From IMG/VR virus record IMGVR_UViG_3300017991_001092, positions 1 to 20,082 of that record: DNA of 20,082 nucleotides; one strand, 5' to 3'. The notes below the pieces were generated by a model. The model did no database searches. It was not told the DNA's origin and saw only the letters and a list, made by a program, of their open reading frames with translations. This document shows positions 15,041-20,082 of this stretch, piece by piece; position 1 is the first letter of the stretch, and the number at the start of each line of letters is the position of its first letter. The position numbers and the translations under genes are program-made. Source of the DNA: a virus.

Positions 15041-17473
15041 ATGGTCAAGATCCCGACGCCTGAAACGCAGGGTGCCAGCCCGATCGGCAACGTGCAGATG
15101 GCCGACGCCACCACGCCGTACCAGAGCGTGCAGGCGAGCGGCTGGGGCAGGCAGGGCGCCCAGCTGCAGGAGTTCGGCAACGCGCTCGGGTCACTGGGCA
15201 CCGCGATCGCCCAGCAGCAGCAAGACATCGCCCTGCTGGAAGCCCAGAAGCAGATCGCTGACTTCGAGACCGCGGCCTTCGACCCCAACACCGGGATCTT
15301 CACGCGTCACGGCGCGAACGCCATGGGCGCTTCCCAAGAGATGGAAGAGACCCTGAGCAAGTTGACGGCCGGCATCCTCGGGAACTCCAAGCTCAGCGGC
15401 GCCAGCCGCCGCGCTGTCGAGCGCTACCTGCTCGGGCAACAGCAGCGTCTGGTCGGCAAGGCAGCAACGCACGAATACGGCGAGGGCCAGAACTATCAGA
15501 AGAGCCTGCTGGCCGCCGACGTCGAGGCGTCGATCGACCGTTTCGTGCGCGAGATCAACGACCCGGAGGCCCGCGACGCCAACCTGCTACGCATCGAAAG
15601 CTCGGTGCGCAGCTCTGGGGCCTTCTCTGGTTCGCCCGAGATCGCGATCCGCGGCGAGATCGAAGCCCAGCAGAGCGCGGCGATCGCCAGCAGCGTGCAG
15701 GATCTGTCGCGCTACAGCCCGGTCAAGGCGATGGAGCTGCTCGACGCCTACCGCGACAACGTCGACCCGCAGGTCTACGTCGAGCTGGCCGGCCAGTTGG
15801 AGCCCAAGATCAAGGAGTGGAACGGCCAGATCCAAGGCCGCACCGCCTACTACATCTCGCAGACGCAGAACCGGGGCCTGTACGGCAGGTTCAGCGTCGG
15901 GCTGTCTCAGGCGATGGCAGAGGCCGAGGCGACGTTTGGCCCGGGCGCGGTCACGATCACCTCTGGCTACAGGACGCCGCAGGAGCAGGCGAACATCATC
16001 TACGGGAACTGGCACAAGTTCGACCTGAACCCGCAGGACCGCGAGCGCTGGATGGCCGACGTCAACACCATGGGCGCCGTGGCCGCTGGCCAGAAATGGG
16101 CGCCTGTGTTCGACGCGGCGACGCGCACTACGAACGATGATGACTATGGCACGCCGTTCCGGGCGTGGATCGGGCTGCCGGGCATGTCGAGCCATCAGCG
16201 GCGCGGCGCCGCGGACCTTGGTTACGCCAGCGACGAGGTGCGCCAGTGGATGCACAACAACGCCGAGCGCTTCGGCCTCACCTTCCGCCTCGGCAACGAA
16301 CCTTGGCACGTCGAGCCGATCGGTGGCCCAGAGTTCGGCCCGGAGGACGGGACGCCAGAGCAGCTGGCCGCGGCAACGATGGCAGCGCTGGACGCGACAG
16401 CGGCCGGCGTCGACCCGGACGGCGCGCAGACCGACCCGACCCAGCTGATCCTCGGCATCGCTGACCCGATCGAGCGGCAGGCGGCGATGACAACGTACAC
16501 GGCGATGACGAGCTTCCAGACGCAGGCGACCCAGCAGCGAATCAGCCAGCTGACGTCGACGCTGGTGGGCGATATCAACAACGCACACGCCGGCGGCGCC
16601 CCGATCGACCCGATGGACCTGACCGCCCGGCTGACGGCGGAAGAGCGGGCGCTGCTGGGCGACAAGTACGACGCGATCCTTGAGTACGGGCGCAAGATGG
16701 CGACTGGGGAGTACGTCGTGACCACCCCCGAAGGCCAGAGGAAGATCGTCGGCTACATCGCGCAGGCGACCAGCACAGACCCTGCCCAGCGGCAGGCGTT
16801 CTTGGCGATGGATTTCGAGACCGCGGACATCAACGACATCTCACCAGACGACCGCGTCGCCCTTATCGAGCGGCAGGCGTCGATGCGCTCCGCGCAGTCC
16901 GAGGCCATCGAGCAGGCCCAGCGCTTCCCGGTCGGCCAGTCCGAGATCAGCGGCGCCCTCGGCAACCTGATCACCGACCAGCTGATCCGCGCCGACGTCG
17001 ACCCATCCAGCGACGAGGGCAAGGCCTACGCGGCGCTGGTCGAAGCTCAGGTGACGACGCAGCTGGAGCGCCAGTTCCGGGCAGACCCGGGCGGGTTCCG
17101 CTACGATCCGCTCACGATCCGCGACACCGCGCGCGCCCTGCTGGAGCAGCGCATCTCCCGCTTCAACCCGCCCGGTATCATGAACGAGGCCGAAAACGCG
17201 ACTTACGGCGAGTTGATCGGAGATCTGGCCACCAGCAGCCCAGAGGAGCTGTCGCGCAGCAGCATGACGATCCCGGTGCGCAAGCCCGACGGAACCATGG
17301 CCGAGCTGGAGATCCCGAAGCGCATGATGCGCAGCCTTGTCGATGTCTACACCGGCAAAGGCATCTCCGCCCCGGACGACATCGTCATGGCGATCCTGCA
17401 GGCCGACTACGCGTTCCTCGCCGAGATGGCGCGCCGCTACGGCGGCGAAATCGTTGATCAAGGGGCACCCTGA
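15041..17473 (+). CDS. Internal ejection protein with M15 (VanY-like) peptidase domain
   Basis: This 810-residue protein begins at ATG 15041 after GAGGTG at 15031-15036. Its position after the gp14-like gene corresponds to the T7 gp15/gp16 ejection proteins. A peptidase M15 domain lies at about residues 280-430: SGYRTPQEQ at 308-316, SSHQRRGAADLGY with zinc ligands H385 and D392, and PWHVEP with the third ligand H423. M15 enzymes cut D-Ala or L-Ala-D-Glu bonds in peptidoglycan, so this domain may open the cell wall during DNA entry, replacing the lytic transglycosylase of T7 gp16. All three expected zinc ligands are present. The flanks (1-280 and 430-810) are mostly helical and Gln/Ala-rich with no other domain I recognise. 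The following gene is in the same frame, after one TGA. Confidence 0.85.
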   Translation: MVKIPTPETQGASPIGNVQMADATTPYQSVQASGWGRQGAQLQEFGNALGSLGTAIAQQQQDIALLEAQKQIADFETAAFDPNTGIFTRHGANAMGASQEMEETLSKLTAGILGNSKLSGASRRAVERYLLGQQQRLVGKAATHEYGEGQNYQKSLLAADVEASIDRFVREINDPEARDANLLRIESSVRSSGAFSGSPEIAIRGEIEAQQSAAIASSVQDLSRYSPVKAMELLDAYRDNVDPQVYVELAGQLEPKIKEWNGQIQGRTAYYISQTQNRGLYGRFSVGLSQAMAEAEATFGPGAVTITSGYRTPQEQANIIYGNWHKFDLNPQDRERWMADVNTMGAVAAGQKWAPVFDAATRTTNDDDYGTPFRAWIGLPGMSSHQRRGAADLGYASDEVRQWMHNNAERFGLTFRLGNEPWHVEPIGGPEFGPEDGTPEQLAAATMAALDATAAGVDPDGAQTDPTQLILGIADPIERQAAMTTYTAMTSFQTQATQQRISQLTSTLVGDINNAHAGGAPIDPMDLTARLTAEERALLGDKYDAILEYGRKMATGEYVVTTPEGQRKIVGYIAQATSTDPAQRQAFLAMDFETADINDISPDDRVALIERQASMRSAQSEAIEQAQRFPVGQSEISGALGNLITDQLIRADVDPSSDEGKAYAALVEAQVTTQLERQFRADPGGFRYDPLTIRDTARALLEQRISRFNPPGIMNEAENATYGELIGDLATSSPEELSRSSMTIPVRKPDGTMAELEIPKRMMRSLVDVYTGKGISAPDDIVMAILQADYAFLAEMARRYGGEIVDQGAP

Positions 17474-17476
17474 GCC

Positions 17477-20082
17477 GTGGCCAAAGACCTCACCCAGCTG
17501 ACCGACAACGAGCTGTTCGACGCGATCGTCCAGCCGAAGGTCGACGCACAGGCCCGGAGCGCCGCGCAGACGGCCGTTGGCCTCGGCATGCAGTACAACG
17601 CCGACAACTACGCCAGCGCCATCAGGCTGGCCCCCCAGCTCGGCACAAGCCCTGTTCGGCTGATGCAAGACCCCCGGGCGCTGCAGGCCATGCAGGCCGA
17701 GATGTCTGCGTTCGAGGAGATCAAGAAAAGCCCGACGCTGCAGGCGTGGGTTCTCGAAGACCCCGACAACGCCCTGCTGGCGCACGACGACTTCGGCTAC
17801 CTGCGCGCGTTGTCGACGGTCTTCGACTACCTCCCCGACGTCGCCCCGGTGCGCGGTCTTGAGCGCGGCCTGCGCTCGGTGGCCCCGAGCATCACCAAGT
17901 TCATGGGCGCCAGCGGGCGCCTTGCCGATCTTGGCCGGGTCATGGGCGAGCGCGCCATCTATGACGAGATCGACCGCAAGCTCGCGGCAGGCGAGGCGAT
18001 CGATCAGGCTTTCCTGTCGCAACTGGTCCCGCAGACCCAGAGCCAGCGCGAGGGGCTGACGCCCGGCCCGAACATCGCCAACTACCTGCGTTACGCCGAG
18101 ATGGACGAGGCCGAGCGCGCGCGGATCAGGAGCGGCTACGACACCAGCATTCAGGACAACCGCGACGCCATCGCCCAGCTGGTCGCGGCCGGGTTTTTCT
18201 ACCAGAGCCAGTACGGCGAGGGAGCCAAGCTCGACCGCTGGTCAGACTTCCCCAGCTGGCTGGCCGAGACGGTTTTCGAGCAGGCGCCGATCATGCTGCC
18301 GCTTGCCGCGATCTCGGCCATGTCCGGGGGGCTCGGCCTGCTGGCGGTGCCGGCGACCGGCGAGGCCATGGGCCGGGCCGAGACGCTGGCAGCGCAGATC
18401 GACGCCGGCCAGAACGCGGCGTCGGCTGAAGCCACCCGGGCGCGCGAGAGCGCCGGGTTCCTGTACGGCGCCGCGGAGCTGCTCGGCCCGGTCGGGCGCA
18501 TTGCCCGCGGGTTCTTCCGCGAGATCCCCGAGCAGCTGGCCGAGCGGGCGGTGCGCGGCGTTCTGGCCCGGAGCGGCCGGTCCTTTGCCGCGAACGCGGC
18601 CGAAGAGGCGCTGAACGAGGTCTTGCAGGACGCCGTCGTCGAGTTGTTCGTCGAAGGCGAGGTCGACCTGACATGGGACGGCCTGCGCGAGAAGATGATC
18701 ACCGCCTTGACGGCGGCGGCCACCGGCGGCGTCTACGGCACCGTCTTCGAGCTGGGGGCCAACCGCAGGATATCGCGCTTGCAGCAGGAGGCCCAGCAGT
18801 CCGGTCAGGAGATCATGACGATCCGCGAGCTGAACCGGATCGCGCCAGACAGCAAGCTGCGCCAGCGCTCGCCGGAAAAGTTCCGCCAGTTCCTGCAGAC
18901 CGCGGGCATGGGCGAGACGTTCTTCTGGGTCGACGCCGCGCAGCTGCAGGAGCAGATCGCAACCGGCCAGACCAGCCTCGCCGAGCTGGAGCTGACCCAG
19001 CAGCAGGTCGACGACGCCGTCGCTGCCGGCGACAAGGTCGGCGTGAGCGCCGCGGCGTTCACCGCCAAAATCGCCGGCACCAACCTCGGGACGTGGTTCG
19101 AGGCGAACGCGTCTGTCCGCAAGGAGGGCTACACCCAGACGGAGCTGGAGGAGATCCAGCAGCTCGCCGAAGAGATCAGGACCGAGGCAGCCGCTGACGC
19201 GGCCCAGCTGAGCGAGACCAGCGCCAAGCGCCGTCAGGTGTACGAAGCCAGCTACAACCAGCTGCGCTCTGCCGGCGTCGCCCATGAACGGGCGAAGGCG
19301 AACGCGTCGCTGCACGCCGCCGCCATCACCACCCTGAGCGAGCGCCTCGGCGTCGACCTGCCCGGGCTGCTGAATATCACGGTCGAGGGCGAGCCCCAGC
19401 GGCTGGCGCGGCAGGGCTTCGAGGCCGACGGCGTCACGCGCACACCGGAATACGAGGTCGCCGCCGAGGCGCAGGCCCGGGCGATGACAGGCGAGACGAC
19501 CGTCACGCTGGAGCAGGCCGGCGAGCCGATGAAGGCGGGCGTCCCGGTTCGCCTGCTGGACGCGCTGCAGATGAAGCTTCAGGAGCAAATCCCGCCCGAG
19601 GAGCTGCTGACCGACGAAGCCATGGTCATGGCCGAGCGCGAAATGAAGGCGCGCCCGGAGAACCAGTTCGACCTCGACGACCCGGCCTACGCCGACCGCC
19701 GGGTCTTTATCGATCCGGTAACCAAGGACTTGGTTTACGGTGTTCGCGCGCTGTTGGAGGTTGCGGATCGCGTTTCAGGCGACTATGCTGGTGTTGCAGG
19801 GGTGAGGCAGGAACGCAGGATCGACATCCTGCTCGGGCCGCCCGCCGCCGGCAAGTCCACCATCGCCGAAGAGATCGCGCCGCAGATCGGTGCGAGGATC
19901 GTCGACAGTGACGACATCAAGAAGATGATCCCCGAGTATGACGGGGGCATCGGCGCCGCGGCCGTGCACGAAGAGAGCAGTGCGCTGGGCAAGGTGCATC
20001 TGGCCACGGCGATGGCGCGCGGCGACAACATCATCCTGCCCAAGGTCGGCGACAACCCGGCCAAGATGAAGGCAGAGATCGA
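17477..20082 (+). CDS. Giant internal/polyvalent-type virion protein with zeta-toxin-like kinase domain, 3' end cut off
   Basis: The frame is open from GTG 17477 to the window end, giving at least 868 residues. The start follows the previous stop by one codon, with AAGGGG at 17460-17465. Residues 1-260 are helical. Residues 270-297 (APIMLPLAAISAMSGGLG...) and about 407-427 (MITALTAAATGGVYGTVFEL) are hydrophobic and could cross membranes after ejection. A stretch near 470-640 (TFFWVDAAQLQEQIATGQ, GVSAAAFTAKIAGTNLG, then a charged helical part and LRSAGVAHERAKANASLHA) resembles modules of large polyvalent phage proteins. From about 780 a zeta-toxin-like P-loop kinase starts: GPPAAGKST at 787-795 (K793), VDSDDIKKMIPEYDGG from 809, and AAAVHEESSA. 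The domain continues past the window. Zeta enzymes phosphorylate UDP-sugars. Operon position suggests an ejected protein; the kinase activity here is inferred. Confidence 0.82.
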   Translation, partial: MAKDLTQLTDNELFDAIVQPKVDAQARSAAQTAVGLGMQYNADNYASAIRLAPQLGTSPVRLMQDPRALQAMQAEMSAFEEIKKSPTLQAWVLEDPDNALLAHDDFGYLRALSTVFDYLPDVAPVRGLERGLRSVAPSITKFMGASGRLADLGRVMGERAIYDEIDRKLAAGEAIDQAFLSQLVPQTQSQREGLTPGPNIANYLRYAEMDEAERARIRSGYDTSIQDNRDAIAQLVAAGFFYQSQYGEGAKLDRWSDFPSWLAETVFEQAPIMLPLAAISAMSGGLGLLAVPATGEAMGRAETLAAQIDAGQNAASAEATRARESAGFLYGAAELLGPVGRIARGFFREIPEQLAERAVRGVLARSGRSFAANAAEEALNEVLQDAVVELFVEGEVDLTWDGLREKMITALTAAATGGVYGTVFELGANRRISRLQQEAQQSGQEIMTIRELNRIAPDSKLRQRSPEKFRQFLQTAGMGETFFWVDAAQLQEQIATGQTSLAELELTQQQVDDAVAAGDKVGVSAAAFTAKIAGTNLGTWFEANASVRKEGYTQTELEEIQQLAEEIRTEAAADAAQLSETSAKRRQVYEASYNQLRSAGVAHERAKANASLHAAAITTLSERLGVDLPGLLNITVEGEPQRLARQGFEADGVTRTPEYEVAAEAQARAMTGETTVTLEQAGEPMKAGVPVRLLDALQMKLQEQIPPEELLTDEAMVMAEREMKARPENQFDLDDPAYADRRVFIDPVTKDLVYGVRALLEVADRVSGDYAGVAGVRQERRIDILLGPPAAGKSTIAEEIAPQIGARIVDSDDIKKMIPEYDGGIGAAAVHEESSALGKVHLATAMARGDNIILPKVGDNPAKMKAEI

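Noticed and set aside
1-20082. CRISPR arrays, tRNA genes, insertion sequences or attachment sites
   Set aside because: No regularly spaced DNA repeats, tRNA-like folds, transposase or integrase genes were seen. Coding density leaves almost no room; the largest gap is about 54 bases.

Overview
The window is one continuous, plus-strand block of tailed-phage or prophage structural genes. It is high in GC by inspection, very tightly packed (ATGA and TGATG overlaps or gaps of a few bases), and contains no host gene, tRNA, insertion sequence or integrase. The gene content points to a short-tailed virus (podovirus morphology). It has a T7-type head-tail connector, a capsid set like that of phages epsilon15 and BPP-1 (GP7-type major capsid protein, Bbp16-like cement protein, Bbp19-like protein), and a T7-type group of internal ejection proteins. 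The host is not identified by any gene here. The GC-rich codon use and the tail protein's N-terminal anchor suggest a proteobacterium, perhaps an alphaproteobacterium, but that is a weak inference.

Layout. Positions 1-3074 hold two receptor-binding or tail-surface genes: a large multi-module tail protein whose 5' end is cut off by the window, and a smaller protein ending in chitin-binding-like (CBM5/12) repeats. Positions 3085-4563 encode the large terminase subunit. Positions 4560-5805 hold three small genes: a putative circularly permuted papain-fold protein and two low-complexity proteins that share an N-terminal NLTLPG motif. Positions 5809-10025 are the head module: portal, Bbp19-like protein, scaffold, major capsid protein and cement protein. 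It ends in a strong hairpin terminator. Positions 10080-14083 are the head-completion and tail module: a small unknown protein, the tail tubular A-like adaptor and a 1030-residue nozzle protein with four FCCH-like repeats. Positions 14083-20082 hold a GNAT-type acetyltransferase, a T7 gp14-like internal protein, an 810-residue ejection protein with an M15 peptidase domain, and a very large protein (at least 868 residues, cut by the window end) that carries a zeta-toxin-like kinase domain.

How the parts work together. Terminase packages DNA through the portal into a shell built by scaffold, capsid and cement proteins. The adaptor and nozzle complete the short tail, and the tail-surface proteins bind the cell. 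The ejection proteins are expected to leave the virion with the DNA, cut peptidoglycan (M15 domain) and form a conduit. The last protein may also carry a conflict-type kinase activity into the host.

The most unusual points are the zeta-toxin-like domain inside a probable virion protein, the single in-frame stop codon separating the two large ejection proteins, and the repeat structure of the small proteins between terminase and portal. No small terminase subunit, lysis gene, replication gene or regulator is visible in the window.
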